Shown here in pieces: positions 1 through 12,172 of a DNA stretch of 64,000 nucleotides. The DNA is from Alisma plantago-aquatica (Eukaryota; Streptophyta; Magnoliopsida; Alismatales; Alismataceae): contig OY856409.1 of NCBI GenBank assembly GCA_963693085.1, positions 1,620,047,211 to 1,620,111,210 on the forward strand. Direction: 5' to 3'. The notes beneath the pieces are model-generated. The model made no database searches. It worked only from the letters and a program-made list of their open reading frames with translations, and was not told the DNA's origin. How positions within the stretch are numbered: the first letter of the stretch is position 1; each line of letters begins with the position of its first letter. The position numbers were made by a program, and so were the translations under genes.

Positions 1-682
1 TATACTTTGACATCATCAAACGTAATCCAGAATAAGGATTGTCATAAAGATAATGATTGGATAGTTGTGACACATGGGGACTGACTGTGAGTGATGTAGA
101 TGGGATTTATCCCTCCTACTAGAGTTTGATATCATGGCCACTTCATAAGCAAGACTGGGAAATGTAGGTGCATACGCATATGAATTAACATATGATATTG
201 AAGTCACATATATCTCAGACAATCTTCTCTAGTTCAAGGAACATGGATTGAATCTTGAGAGGATGACGTTTCCATGTCTCGATTTCATTCGAGATATTAG
301 AGAGAAAGGGATTATACAATCACTATAACATCTTACACAAATTGTAGGTTGAAGTTGTTCTCCAACTTTCCATTCACTTAGGTAGCACGGATGTATGACA
401 AGGTACCACTCTTTGCTTCTGATGTCATAAACTAGTTATGAACATTCACTACCAACGTGATATGGGACATATAGGGTCACACACATAGGATTCACCTAGA
501 CGAGTAGTTTATCTATGAATGATGTTTAAGTTGATTACTAAAGATGGTTAGGTATTCAATTAAACAACCAATTTAATGACTAGACTAAGAACCTTCAAGT
601 TCAAGTGTTGGACTGATTAGTTAGGGTGTCAGGTTGATTGGAAATTGAATTGGCTGAATTATACATGAGTTAAGATACCAAC

Positions 683-1003
683 TGATTGGCTCACAGGGTG
701 AATCGATCGGATCAAGTTGGTGAGACGAATGGTTAACCTAGTGAAGTGATCGGCTCGGTCATGTCAACCTAAGCTTCTGGTTATTTTCTCGATTCTTGAG
801 GATAGTTGATTGTTTTACTTGTTTAATTTGATTGGTACAAGGAATTAATGTTGGACATTAATTGAAAATGTACTGTAATTCAATTTGTAATTAAGAAACA
901 CGTGAAAAGATCGGCTCACTGATTGAACTGATCGGCTCACTGAGTGAATCAATCGGCTCACTGTGCCAGCCGATTGATTCACTAGTAAACTGACCAGTTC
1001 ACC
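683..1003. repeat. Inverted-repeat cluster in U3 of element A 5' LTR
   Basis: Units pair an arm like GATCGGCTCACT with AGTGAATCAATC. The clearest are 683-710, 930-954 and 970-1003. The same units recur in the 3' LTR at 17554-17800, where some are more nearly symmetrical. The last unit ends about 80 bp before the TATA box. A regulatory role is inferred from position only. Confidence 0.7.
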
Positions 1004-1082
1004 TATCGCATGGCAATTAATTTATAGAAATTGTGATCCCTTCAACTATCACAAAAACTAGGAACCCAAACCCTAACCCTCC

Positions 1083-1090
1083 TATAAATA
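1083..1090 (+). promoter_or_regulatory. TATA box of element A 5' LTR
   Basis: TATAAATA follows a run of AACCCTAACCCTCC and is matched by CTATAAATAGAG near 17887 in the other LTR, at the equivalent place. Confidence 0.75.
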
Positions 1091-1648
1091 CAAGGGTATT
1101 GGGGGCTTCTCAGTGACACAACTAAATTTCCTCTAAAAATTGTTGTCCTCTCTGGTTGAGATAACCAATAGAGAGCTCAAACAAGTCTTACCCACTAAAG
1201 GGAGGGATAGCAATAGAGAAACAATTGTGGGAGAGAAATTTGGTGACTAGTACATCAACGGGAGGGACAACTCCTTATTGTCTGTTTTAATAGAACGACG
1301 GGAGTTCTAGGTGGTTTGTGTGGACTTCCATAGAAGATAGGTGGCCTTTGCCCATCGCTAGAAGGGCAACGTCAGCCTGCAGTCTATGAAGGAGTTGTTG
1401 CAGACGTCGTCCAAGTCTACCGTCCATGGTGGAGACCGGTAGCTACTGCAAATGAGTCCCAGTGAAACTAGGAGTGCACGACTACTACATCAATTTATAG
1501 TCGTTGGACTTTCTCTAGGACCAGATATGAACTCATTAAACCATCCTTTCCATTATATAGTTGTTGACACAATCTTGTTGTTCTGGAGAATATGGATAGA
1601 TAAACTTTTGTTTCTTCTACCTACTTTGTGTAATATATTTCCCCACAA

Positions 1649-1661
1649 TGGTATCTGATCC
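1649..1661 (+). other. Primer-binding site of element A (decayed)
   Basis: TGGTATCTGATCC lies one base after the LTR end and resembles the initiator tRNA-Met site TGGTATCAGAGC. Two mismatches fit an old, inactive copy. Confidence 0.75.
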
Positions 1662-1796
1662 ACGTCAATTTACAATATTTTGGGATAATCAATATGATCA
1701 TATTTTTGGTTTTCTGTCATTTATTTATTGCATATGATGCAAATACTTAAACTGACAATGTACAAATCCAATCAATAACCACATAAATCTCAAACT

Positions 1797-1823
<27 letters not shown>
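1797..1823. repeat. (TA)n microsatellite
   Basis: An uninterrupted run of about 13 TA units in the leader of element A. Confidence 0.9.
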
Positions 1824-1834
<11 letters not shown>

Positions 1835-2519
1835 TACACACGTCTCCCTATAATCAGTTTTGATGGTGGATGTGTAGTATGGTTATATCCAATAGCCTGA
1901 ATATCTATGTGTGGTTGGATGGTTTGGTTTTATTTTGTTTTATCTGGGTTTGCAAATCAAGCCTCGCCTTCTTCTTCCTAATATAAAAGTATTGTTCTTT
2001 TCTACCTTTACTTTCCTGGAATGTAACTTGAGGTTTTTCTTTACCATATAATAAGTTTAAATGAAATAGGATAGTTTCTTGTCTTACAACGATGAAGATG
2101 ACGATCAACATTAGGTGAGCCGACCGTTTCACATGACCAGCCGACCGAATGGAGGATAGAGGAGGGTGGACCACAAGAGGAGAGAACTAATAGGTGAGTG
2201 GTTCCAACATATTGTTTGGAGGTGTCCAAACATCGGTAGACAGGAGGCCAACCGCTCATTTCAGGCGAGTAACCGATCGACCAAGAGGTGAGACGATCGG
2301 TTCAAGGATTGAATCGATCAACCTAGTTTGGAAAAGCACAGATCTACTCCAGTAGTAGGTTCATGCATGTGACGTGATGTTGACCTAGGTGGTAGTAATT
2401 CCTAGTGGCTCTAAGGAATTACAGTGGATATGGCCATAACCATCACTTTTTGTTTTATATTATATGTTTACATTGTGGGATATAGCATGTATATGATATG
2501 TACAATATGTGGTGATTGG

Positions 2520-2523
<4 letters not shown>

Positions 2524-2553
<30 letters not shown>
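2524..2553. repeat. (AT)n microsatellite
   Basis: An uninterrupted run of about 15 AT units, the second simple repeat in the same leader. Confidence 0.9.
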
Positions 2554-2556
<3 letters not shown>

Positions 2557-3102
2557 ATATATAATCCCTCAATCAAACATATTAAGTCTAAGATGCTTTC
2601 CGTTAGCGGTAAATATGAAAATCTTGATCGACTAAGTGTGGGCATCCCAAGGGTAGTGCATTGTCTATCTCATGGAAGTGTGATTGTAATGATGTGGGCC
2701 TGCCAAGCGGGATGCATTATTATCATGTCGACTTTTGGGTCGATCTTAAGTATGTCACCTTAATGAGATCAAGAACCAGAGTCATATTAATGACTGTGGC
2801 GAAGAATTGCACATATCATCTAACCAAGAATTGCATAAGATCCAATTGACAAATGTTGTCTATCTTAACATTTGACTATGGATGCTGGCATTGACCGGGT
2901 AATAGTTGATTTATTTTAGATTTTGTCTCACTAGAAGATTGTATGTTGCAATCTTCTGAGTTGATATGTGAGGGCTATCAATTTGAGTAACATAGTGAGA
3001 GAGATAGTTGATTAAATACCTAATAAATATCATCAAAATTTAAACAAATAAAATCAAGAAAAATGAGTTTTAACAAAATTGCAAATTATTTTGTAGAATC
3101 AA

Positions 3103-3927
3103 ATGGCAACACATAACAACAACTTTTCTCTGTGATCAGTCTTTGAGAAGGACAAGTTAAATGTGAACAACTTCTACAACTGGTTCAGGATGCTGAGAAT
3201 TGTTCTCACACAGGAGCACAAGCTATATATCTTGGAGACACCAAAGCTAGATGAACCCCTTCCCAATGCACTTAAGGTTGACAAGGATGCTTACAAGAGG
3301 AATACTGAAGATTATGTAGATGTCAAGTGTCTGATGATATGCTCCATGAACTATGAGTAGCATAAGTAGCATGAGAACATGGATGCTATTGAGATGGTCA
3401 CACATCTTAAGAACATGTTCCAAGTTCAAGCAAGACATGAGAGATTTGATGTCTCTATGGTGTTGTTCAAATGTAACATGGCAGAAGCTGATCCAATAGG
3501 TCCTCATGTACTCAAACTCATTGGGTATGTGGAGAACCAGGCTAGACTGGGATTCCCCTTGGGTCAAGAGTTGGCCACTGATGTGATTTTGTAATCTCTA
3601 CTAGAATCATACAGTCAATTTGTCGCGGACTACAACATGAATGACTTTGACAAGACATTGACAGAGTTATCGGGCATGTTGAGAAAAACTGAGGCACAAA
3701 TGAAGAAAGACAAGTCCAAGTCTGTGATGATGATCAATAAGACAAAGGGAAAGTCTAAAGGAAAAGGCAAAGGTAAGAAGAGTTCTAAAGATAGCCAAAA
3801 GCCCAAATCTTTAGATATCAAGGCAAAGGGAGGAGTAAAGAAAAGTGGCAATTGTCACCATTGTCACCAGTCTGGACACTGGAAGAGGAATTGTCCCCTA
3901 TGGTTGGAGAAACTAAAGAAGAAGTAG
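3103..3927 (+). pseudogene. gag: Element A gag (Angela-type copia), broken
   Basis: Gag is the nucleocapsid protein that packages the element RNA. One frame can be followed from an ATG at 3103 to a stop at 3927, about 275 codons, with in-frame stops near 3133, 3358, 3367 and 3592. The N-terminal part has the copia gag pattern (NWFRMLRIVLTQEHKLYIL). The middle has MAEADPIGPHVLKLIG and a lysine-rich stretch around 3700-3790. The C-terminus has a CCHC zinc knuckle (CHHCHQSGHWKRNC, about 3853-3894). Content and order match Angela/BARE gag. It cannot give a full-length protein. Confidence 0.85.
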
Positions 3928-3959
3928 GAGGAGATATATATCTTCTTTAGGTATATACG

Positions 3960-6690
3960 TTATAAGATAATTTTATGTTACTTCTTCACTGGTATGTGAT
4001 ATCAGATGTACATCTGACATATGTTTATGTGCATGATCTATCAATAAGTAAAGCCTTTATGAAAGGGCAAGAGTGGACTTTGCAGAGCAAGAGTTGATGC
4101 ATCTTTAGTCAACATTTAGAATTTTATCTCAGCCCATTGGGCATGTAACAGAGTTAGTTGAAATGCTATTTCATTATGCCAAAATAGAAACATTTTACTT
4201 TATGCATCTTGTATGACAAGGATGATTATAAATAATAACGTAAATTCCAAAGGATTATATTTGATAAATCAAATAATCTTTAGCATTGTCCTCTTGGGCA
4301 CATATATAAGAAATGCATATCTAGAATCGATATTGATGTTTATCTAGACTCTTTTGGTTACTGAACCACCAAGAGATATGCAAGTCTTATTCATAAGCTA
4401 CATGAAAAAACACCCTTTACTAGATGTAATGAAAGGATAAGTATTCTCTTAGAGCTTATACATGTTGATGTATGAAGATCTTATAGAATAAATGCTAAAG
4501 GTAGTCCTTGATTATATTGACTAATAACCTCAGTTGGTATGGGGTTTGTATTTGGTGAAATACAAACATGAGTCTCTTGAAGCATTCAAGGGGATCATAA
4601 ATGAAGTATAAATTTGATAAAACTATTAAGAAACTTTGATATGATCAAAATTTGAAATACTTTACATCAATAGTTTGAGGATCTTCTTGAAGGACTATGA
4701 TAGTGTATCACAAGTCAAATCCACCAGAACATGATGAAGTGTCAGAAAGAAGGAATTACATCTTGATGGGTCATGATGTTATTATCATTTAATCTAATCT
4801 TCTAATTTCCTCTAGGATACATGCTTTACACTAAAATAATGTACTCTCTACAATGGTTTAAATGACATCATATGAGATATGATATGCGAACGTCCCAATA
4901 TGTCTTAAGGTTTGAAACCTATATAAATAAAGTAGTTTCTTGAAAAGGTTTATCCACAAACCATAGTTATTAAATACTACTATAAATCCCTATCCAAAAA
5001 CAAAAGTGCTTTGTTGGCTAGGATAACTAAGTTCCAAAAGAATCATTGGGAGTAAAATTAGAACTCAAAAGGTTCGAGGTCAACAAGGAGGTACAATGAA
5101 ATAAAGAGAATCACAAGATGTTGTGGAATCTCAAATTCCTTACTAAAATAGAACTCATAGTTCTAATAAGAACATATCTGAGATGCAAAGATTGTGAATC
5201 TAATAACTCAGATAGGTTGGTTATTTGATGATGAGCCAACAAATCAACTAGAAGCTATTGAGAATCATAATCTAATAAATGGCTTAAAACCATTAGGATT
5301 CCATGTTAACTAACAAGGTATGATCTTGGTAGTACCACCTAAAGGGGTAAGACCCAAAGGGTGGAACTGGGTCTTCAAGAAAGGAAACCAACATGGATAA
5401 CCTAAAGGCACATATTGGTTATATGGGTTTTCAAATTGGTTCAAATTATTAAACATGAATGAAATCTCTTTTTCCAATTCTCATGCTTGTTGTTGTATCT
5501 AGAATAGACTGTGAGATTTGGCATATGAAGCTTGAAACCACAATCCTTAAAATGAATATATGAAAGGATGTGTGTGTTATACAGCCTAAAGGTTTTATAA
5601 CTTCATTAATGCAGATAAAGTCTATAAGCTACAAAATTCAATATGTAAGATTGAAACAAGCATCTCAGAGATGGGATCTTTAACTTCACAAGATAGTCAA
5701 ATAGTTTGACTTGAATCAAGATAAAATATGAAATCTGTGATAACAAAAGATCTAGTGAGATCATATATTGATATTCCACATGTTGATGAGGAATAACATC
5801 TCAACACTATTGGTATTGAGACCTGGCATGGAAAACACCTTCAACAATGAAGGTTAGGTGAAACTTCCTATGTGATAGGGATTGAGATCTGTAGAGATAT
5901 TTTTAAAAGTTTCATAACCTAAGTATTAGCACATACAATAGCAAGATGTTGAAAGAGTTCAACATGAAGGATTCAATGAGAGAGAATCTAGATCAAACTC
6001 TCACGAACCCTATGTTCTGATTCTTGTGAAGAAGGGAAAGACATGAGTAAGATGCCATGTGCATGAGTAAGTGGATCTATCATGGACAATATATAATTTT
6101 CTCGTCCCATAAGTCTTATATGTATTAGACATGACAAGATTATATAAGTTTCCAATGAGGGTCATTGGAATGTCATTAAAAGATATCCATTAGTACTTGT
6201 GAAGCACTAAAGTATTTGATGCTAGACTATGGCAACAAGCAAGATTTAGGTGTAAGGGTTACACCAATGCAAGCTTCCTAAATGACAAGAGAATGATCAC
6301 CATATAAAATATTTAAAGAAAACAATTGTAAGTTGGAAGGGTTTTTGAACTATAGACCATTATTCAATTCTACAACAGAAGTCGAGTATCCTAGTGTTAT
6401 GAACATTGGAGAGGATAATATATGGATCTAGGAGTTCATATGGATTAACTCAAAGATGTTTCGACCGTTGATAACATAGTAAAAGTACTATGACAAAAAT
6501 GGATCTACTAATTAGGCAAGGAATATCAAATATCATATTACGACTATTTCATTGCACAACAAAAAGATGAGAGACATGCAATATACAAACTAATAGAAAA
6601 ATGTTGCTAACCCACTGGATTGGCACTTATACAACATAAACATGATGGACATCTTTAGATCACTTAGAATGAGATTTGTGGGTGATTGTC
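3960..6690 (+). pseudogene. pol: Element A pol: protease, integrase, RT, RNase H, heavily decayed
   Basis: No long ORF remains but the copia order can be read in fragments. Around 4270-4480 there is an integrase N-terminus (WHCPLGHI, then KTPFTRCNERISILLELIHVDV). Near 5337-5390 there is an RT start (PPKGVRPKGWNWVFKKG). Near 6180-6260 there is a pre-RNase H segment. The RNase H signature STTEVEY is near 6370, and a C-terminal tail near 6610-6690 matches the family's DPLTKPL-type end. Order protease-integrase-RT-RNase H marks Ty1/copia and the wording fits Angela. Frameshifts and stops are throughout. Confidence 0.8.
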
Positions 6691-6698
6691 TCTAAGTG

Positions 6699-6710
6699 CA
6701 AGTGGGAGTT
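6699..6710 (+). other. Polypurine tract of element A
   Basis: CAAGTGGGAGTT lies directly before the 3' LTR start TGTTGG, the usual second-strand primer position. Confidence 0.8.
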
Positions 6711-7926
6711 TGTTGGTATGGTATACCTAGAGAGCCAATCATATGATGATTGTGATGGCATATTACATAAAGGATTGATTAATACTAATAAAGGCAAGCT
6801 TCCAATTAATTTTGTTTCACTTAGTATGAGATAATGAGGAAACATAATGAATGTCTAAAGATTGACTATTACTCCATGGTGTATGTCTTCAAGCATGTGA
6901 ATTGAATAATGAGATCATATCGATGTTAAGAGTATGTACATTCTTATTATGTCCCTAGTTGATTGTTACTGTGGAAGGTAGATAGACAGAAGTAACACTT
7001 AAGACTAGATTGTGTTGTCTAATGATAGAAACTCATTAGTCATGATATGTGATAACAAACCAAGCACACATATACTTGTTAGGGAATAGTGTTCGGACAG
7101 ACTCACCTTGAAAGTGACACATGGAAACCATACTTGGTGGTTACAGTCATCTCTCATAGTGAAGGTGATGATTGTGGTTTTTAGACCTGAAGTCACTACA
7201 CTCCTCACATATTGTTTGGTATACTTTGACATCATCAAATGTAACCCTAAATAAGGATTTCCATAAAGGAGATGATTGGATATTTGTGACACATGCAGAC
7301 TGACTATGAGTGATGTAGATGGGAGTTGTCCCTCCTACTGGAGGTTGATATCCTAACCACTTGATAAGTGAGACTAAGAAATGCATGTGCATGCACATGT
7401 GAATCAATATATGATATTAAGGTCACATATATCTCAGACAGTCTACTCTAGTTCAAGGAGCATGGATTGAACATTAAGAGGATGAAATTTCCATGCCTCA
7501 AGTTCATTTTGGATGTCAGAGATAGAGGAATTATAGAATCACTATAACACCTTACACACATTGTAGGTTGAAGTTGTTCCCCAACTTTCCATTCACTTGG
7601 GTAGCACTGATGTGTAACTAGACACCACTCTTTGCTTGTGATGTCATAAACTAGTTATGGACATTCACTATCGATGTGATATGGGACCCATAGGGTCACA
7701 CACATAGGATTCACCTATAAGAGGATTTTATCCATGAATGATGCTTAAGTTGATTACTAAAGATGTTCAGGTATAAAATTAAACAACCAATTTACTGAAT
7801 AGACTTAGAACCATCAATTTCAGGTGTTGTACTGACTGGTTAGGGTGACAGGTTGATTGGAAATTGAATTGGCTAAATTTTGCATGAGTTAGGATACCAA
7901 TAAATCATCTAAGGTTGGTGAGACGA
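6711..7926 (+). mobile_element. Element A 3' LTR, first part
   Basis: Starts TGTTGGTATGG after the polypurine tract. From 7213 it parallels positions 1 onward. It is interrupted at 7926/7927 by element B and resumes at 17548. The first copy of the duplicated target GACGA is 7922-7926. Confidence 0.9.
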
Positions 7927-9472
7927 TGGTGCGCTCCCGCTAGAGGCTTGCAACAAGTGCAATCCATGAGTTTGGGAGGCACGGGATGAGATGGGATCTT
8001 AGCTTTCGATATTTGTATGGTCCCACACTAACTACCTACGTCTACTAAGACACTACGCCCGCAAGCGTACGGGGTCGTGTCGTAGTATAGGTGAGGCGGC
8101 AAGTACGGGGTCGAACCTCGGAGATAGAGGGGGCGCTAGAGTTAGGTGGCGTGAGCTACGTTCCTAGTGTGGAGAGTAAGGTTTTAGGATTTTAAGGTTG
8201 ATTGTTAGTTGATTACACTAAGAGAGCAAGTATGAAAAGTGATATGAAACTAAGTTATCAAAAGACTAGACTGGCAATCTAGGTGACAAACTAGCTAAAC
8301 TAAGGCAAGGGCAAGATGGACTAGACTAAGCAAGAAATTAACAACTAAGGAACTGAATTAACTATTAAACAACATCAAAGACCTAAATTAACACTATCTA
8401 GCAGAACTAGGCAATTGACTAAGGTAACTAAAGCAATTTGAACTACACTAGCATTAACAAGCAAACTAAGCGATTAGGGTTTTAAGCAAGATGATTAAGA
8501 TGGGTGGGCCGTTTGGGGGATGTCACTTGGATTTTAGTTGGGGGAGTTCATTAAACATGCATGGTGCTCAATTCATATCTAGATTACCAAACCAAACAAC
8601 AAGGGCAATGCCATTAGAACATACCCTATACTACTAGTAGAAGACTAGGGTTAGGTGTAGTTCTAGTGAGATTGGCCAAATCTAGGTTTCTAGGGTAAGT
8701 GATAGTGGACAATTGAGGGTTGAGGGTAGAGATGGGAGTGGAGATGAAGGGGTTTAACCTCATGCCACTAGCCACTCTAGCCTTTAGAAGGCCCTATGCA
8801 ATTGCATCACTCTCACTTGCACTAGCCCCTTAAATCTCACACTCATTTGTAGGGGAAGGAAGTGTATGTAGGAATAAATGGGGCTAGCTAGGGATCCACT
8901 AATTGGACCTAGGATCCATTCCTAAGATTGCCACATACACCCCAATTCCTCCTAGAAATGAAGTGTCATCAAAAACCTCAAAACAAGCAATTCATACAGG
9001 AAGCACAAACCACATGCAATAAGATAGGAAAAGAGATGGAAGAAAGAATTAATCATCATAAATATGAATTGAGTTCATTACAAGAATTTATCCCCCAACA
9101 TGGTATCAAAGTAACATTTTAATCCCAAACATCCCACCACAAGGGGGCTTAGCTAGACATAGTCATGAAAATAAGAAAAGGAGGGGGTAGAAGAAGGGAA
9201 AACGCCATGAAGCTCGATGTAGTGGCCTCCTTCTTCACCTCCAAGCAGCTGTGGATGACCTCCCTCCTCCAAAGGTGCAGGGGTGCATGAAAATGGCGAA
9301 ATGAATGGATAGAAACCTAGAGAAACTAGGTTTATATGGTGGAAATGAGTGGAAAATGGATGAAAATGGGGTAGATTGCAAGGAAATGGGTGGATTGGAG
9401 CAAAGGATGCAATGGCAGCAGCTAGGGTCGGCTAGGAGTGCTTCACCTCGAGCCCTAGAAGTAATTAGTGCT

Positions 9473-9478
9473 TATATA
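9473..9478 (-). promoter_or_regulatory. TATA box in element B 3' LTR
   Basis: CCTATATAAGCAC on the minus strand, about 65 bp downstream of the palindrome array and conserved in the other LTR at 16675-16682. Confidence 0.65.
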
Positions 9479-9543
9479 GGAGCTAGGGTTAAGTGGGGGT
9501 AGAATAGGAATAACAGTGGAAAGTTATGTATGGTATGTGATCA

Positions 9544-10048
9544 CCACGGTCGTGGTGGGTGTGCCACGGCCGTGGTGAGGGTAGTGGGGGATGACCGTGG
9601 GGGTGGTGAACACGGTCGTGGGGTGAAGGCAGTGGTGAAAAAGTAAAGTAGGGTGGTGGCCACGGTCGTGGTGTGTAGCATGCACTACGGCCGTGTTGGG
9701 TAACACGGCCGTTTTGGAGGAGTTGGAGCTGACCGTGGGGAGGGGCCACGGGCGTCTTGATCAGCATCGGCCACGGTCGTGGCGACTTGGCCACGGTCGT
9801 GGCTTTCTGGGCAACTTCCCTGTTGGAAACTGATTTTTCGCAATTTAATTCCCACGACCGTGGCAGGGTGCCACGGCCGTGTTCTCTTCTACTGACCACG
9901 ACCGTTCTGATGGCCACGACCGTGGTGTCTTCAAGGGCCACGGTCGTGGCAGGTGGCCACGGCCATGGGATTCTGTGGATTTCCCTGTTGTAGCCTGTTG
10001 GAATTTGGCAATAAAGCCACGACCGTGGCATTGGGGCCACGGCCGTGG
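9544..10048. repeat. CCACGGCCGTGG palindrome array in element B 3' LTR
   Basis: About 17 copies of a 12-bp palindromic word: CCACGGCCGTGG (self-complementary), CCACGGTCGTGG and its reverse complement CCACGACCGTGG, plus decayed forms. Starts include 9544, 9564, 9660, 9771, 9791, 9852, 9914, 9938, 10018 and 10037. Neighbours are mostly 18-25 bp apart with gaps of 43-61 bp. The array sits in U3 just before the TATA box. Confidence 0.92.
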
Positions 10049-10346
10049 TGAGGCTTGACTTCTTGATTTTGCTTCTTACTTTGTCAATTTCGGATGTTTT
10101 TGCTCGGGGATGATTCTTGGCCACTGGAGGTAGGTTGAGGGAGAGTTTGGGGCCTTATTTGGGTCCCTCCCTCTCTCTCGTCCATCTAAGCATGGTCCAA
10201 GTACCTGAAAAACAGTGCAAAGAACATCCATAAGCGTATTTGCAATGATACTCATATTGGGGAGAATAACCTGTAATTCTAATGCATTTGACTATGATAA
10301 AAGTACAAAATGACACGAGATACAGCCCTAGAATAGGTTTGGATCA

Positions 10347-10360
10347 CCACCCCAAACTTG
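10347..10360 (-). other. Polypurine tract of element B
   Basis: On the minus strand CAAGTTTGGGGTGG directly precedes the 3' LTR start TGATCC. Near-identical copies occur at 10952-10966 and 11730-11744. Confidence 0.75.
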
Positions 10361-12172
10361 AAACATACTTGTCCTCAAGTATGCTCCAACTTAATCTCTC
10401 TTTTCCGTTCTTTTCAACAAAAACAAAAGACAAATGCAAAGCAACAGAAAATTATTGAATATATGGTCTTGGAAATGACTAAGTGCATGTGTCTCACATC
10501 TCTCCTCTCCTTCTTTTACAATCCAATCATGAACTGAGCACTGAGCATACAAACTTCAAATATAAAGCATAGAAACACAAGTTGTCCATATGTCCTTTAT
10601 GTCATTCCGGGTAAACTGTTTCAATGTTGTGTTAATCATAGGTGACTAGGAGTGTTGTTTTACTTTCATGCATTCGGTCTTATGCTTCAAACCACACTAG
10701 ATGATCCACTTGGTTGTAGAAAGGGCAAAGTGAGCTAGATTTGATGTTTTCTAGCTCAATGGGTACAAAAGAGGGAGAAAGGGTTGTGGTAAGATTTGGA
10801 GTGCTTTTACACACTCTTCTTTTCTTTATTTGAATGCTCTTAAATAGGAGCATCATTTTATTTTATTTTTGCTTTTCTTTTTCTTTTTCTTTGCCCTTGG
10901 TGTAGATAGGGCATAAGGTGGATAGAGTGAAGCGGGGAGACAGAGATGTGGCCACCCCAAACTTTTGGAGGTGGCCACGGCTAATATGTGCACTTTGGCA
11001 TCTTTTTATGAGGCGGAGGGGTATGAAGATGGTGGAAGAATAGTCGGATCAAAGAGGGGTCATCAGTGTAGTTTTCAACATATGATTCCCTGCATAAAAG
11101 CTAATTCAACACTTCACCAAGTAATATCACATCACATGATAGAATTAACACAATATTCATATTTCTACCAAGTGATTCTATTGGCTTTAAGCGTTTGTCG
11201 CTTGCTCACTTCATGATTCAACCAAAGCATTCACAGACTTAAGAGATGTGGTTCACATGTAAAAAAGTCACAAACAAGACCATATATCAATAAGATCTAA
11301 GAATGTAGCATGCATTTGTCACAAGAGTACACCTTTTCATGTCAAACATTGGAGATTAAGTCAAAACATCCTATCGGAGCAAGAATATTCAAATATGGGC
11401 AAAATTGGCCAAAATGGTGCCAATTTGCACTAAATCACATATAAACCTACTTTAGGAAATTTTAAAGACATAAAGCAGCAAATCCTACTTAACATGCACA
11501 AGAAATTATCAAAACTACATGAGAATGCAATGCATAGTATGAAAAGGCAAATTTTTTTAAAAATTACTCAAAAATACAGAAGTTAACTACATGAATGCAT
11601 GAATGCAAGTAGGCACACAAGGTCAAGGTAATCGAGTATGGTAAGTCAGTCAAACTATTTGATCATCTTGCAAAAATTCAGCACAAGGTACATAGAGAAA
11701 AATGCGGCGAAAGAAGGCTTACCGCCCTACCACCCCAAACTTTTAACTCATGATGTCCTCATCATAAAATAGAAGTTTAGACTAGTAGGGTAAAAATGCG
11801 TGGGGTTGCGAAAGGCAACCGATGAGAGCTGGAGCGGTCAAAGTAACTTTTAGGTGAGCAGGACAGGGACACCACGGCCATGGTGAGGAGCACGACCGTT
11901 CTGGCTTTCTTCCTGTAGCTCCTCCATTGAGTTGCAATCTTTTCTTTCACTTTGACCTCCGTCTTGTCTAAACCCTTCAGCATCGTCTTTTCTTTCTTGT
12001 GCATGTGCTAAAATGATTCCCAAATAGAAAAACTATCAAGTATAGTGTGTGTGTTTCTTGGAAACCAAAAGAAAGTATGGTAAAAACAAGGTTCGAGAAT
12101 CTCAAACCACGTGGGTTGCCTCCCACTAGCGCTAAATTTATAGCCTTCAGTCGGGCTTGTTGCTCTTTTTCA
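10361..12172 (-). other. Element B 3' non-coding region where pol would lie
   Basis: About 1.8 kb between the protease and the 3' LTR with no recognisable RT, RNase H or integrase motif on either strand. It has A-rich and T-rich stretches, two extra polypurine-tract-like copies (10952-10966, 11730-11744), and one stray pair of the LTR palindrome motif at 11872-11901. The missing pol makes the element dependent on enzymes supplied by others. Confidence 0.7.

Larger units (their letters stand above)
1..1647 (+). mobile_element. Element A: 5' LTR (truncated by window start), Angela-type copia
   Basis: Position 1 aligns with 7213 in the 3' LTR, so about 500 bp of this LTR lie before the window. 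The full LTR would be about 2.1 kb, close to the roughly 1.8-kb LTRs of the Angela/BARE lineage. It ends in ...CCCCACA, directly before a tRNA-Met-like primer site. A TATA box is at 1083 and GATCGGCTCACT-type inverted repeats lie at 683-710 and 909-1003. By eye roughly 15-17% of the first 200 positions differ from the 3' LTR, so the insertion is old. Confidence 0.9.
1662..3102 (+). other. Untranslated leader of element A
   Basis: About 1.4 kb separate the primer site from gag. A long leader is known for Angela/BARE-type elements. There is no convincing ORF. It holds two TA microsatellites and, at 2104-2330, several CCGACCG/GATCGGTTCA motifs like those of the A LTR U3 region. Part of this stretch may be an older insertion. 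Confidence 0.6.
7927..10346 (-). repeat. Element B 3' LTR
   Basis: On the minus strand it starts TGATCCAAACC at 10346 and ends in CACCA at 7927. It parallels 15129-17547. On that strand the order is a palindrome array (10048-9544), a TATA box (9478-9473), then about 1.5 kb of R/U5. The short ORFs inside it recur in both LTRs and run against the element, so they are not genes. Confidence 0.92.

Noticed and set aside
1068..1080. Telomere-like AACCCTAACCCT
   Set aside because: Under two full plant telomere units, just upstream of the LTR TATA box; only AACCCT/CCCTAAC-like remnants appear in the other LTR. Not an interstitial telomere.
8928..9122. A 64-codon ORF also found at 16131-16325 with almost the same protein
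   Set aside because: It lies in both LTR copies of element B, antisense to the element. Conservation simply reflects LTR identity.
9489..10124. A 211-codon minus-strand ORF in the element B LTR
   Set aside because: It consists mostly of the palindrome array translated (HHDRG/TTTVV-like runs), and the matching ORFs in the other LTR are broken differently. The open frame comes from the GC-rich repeat.
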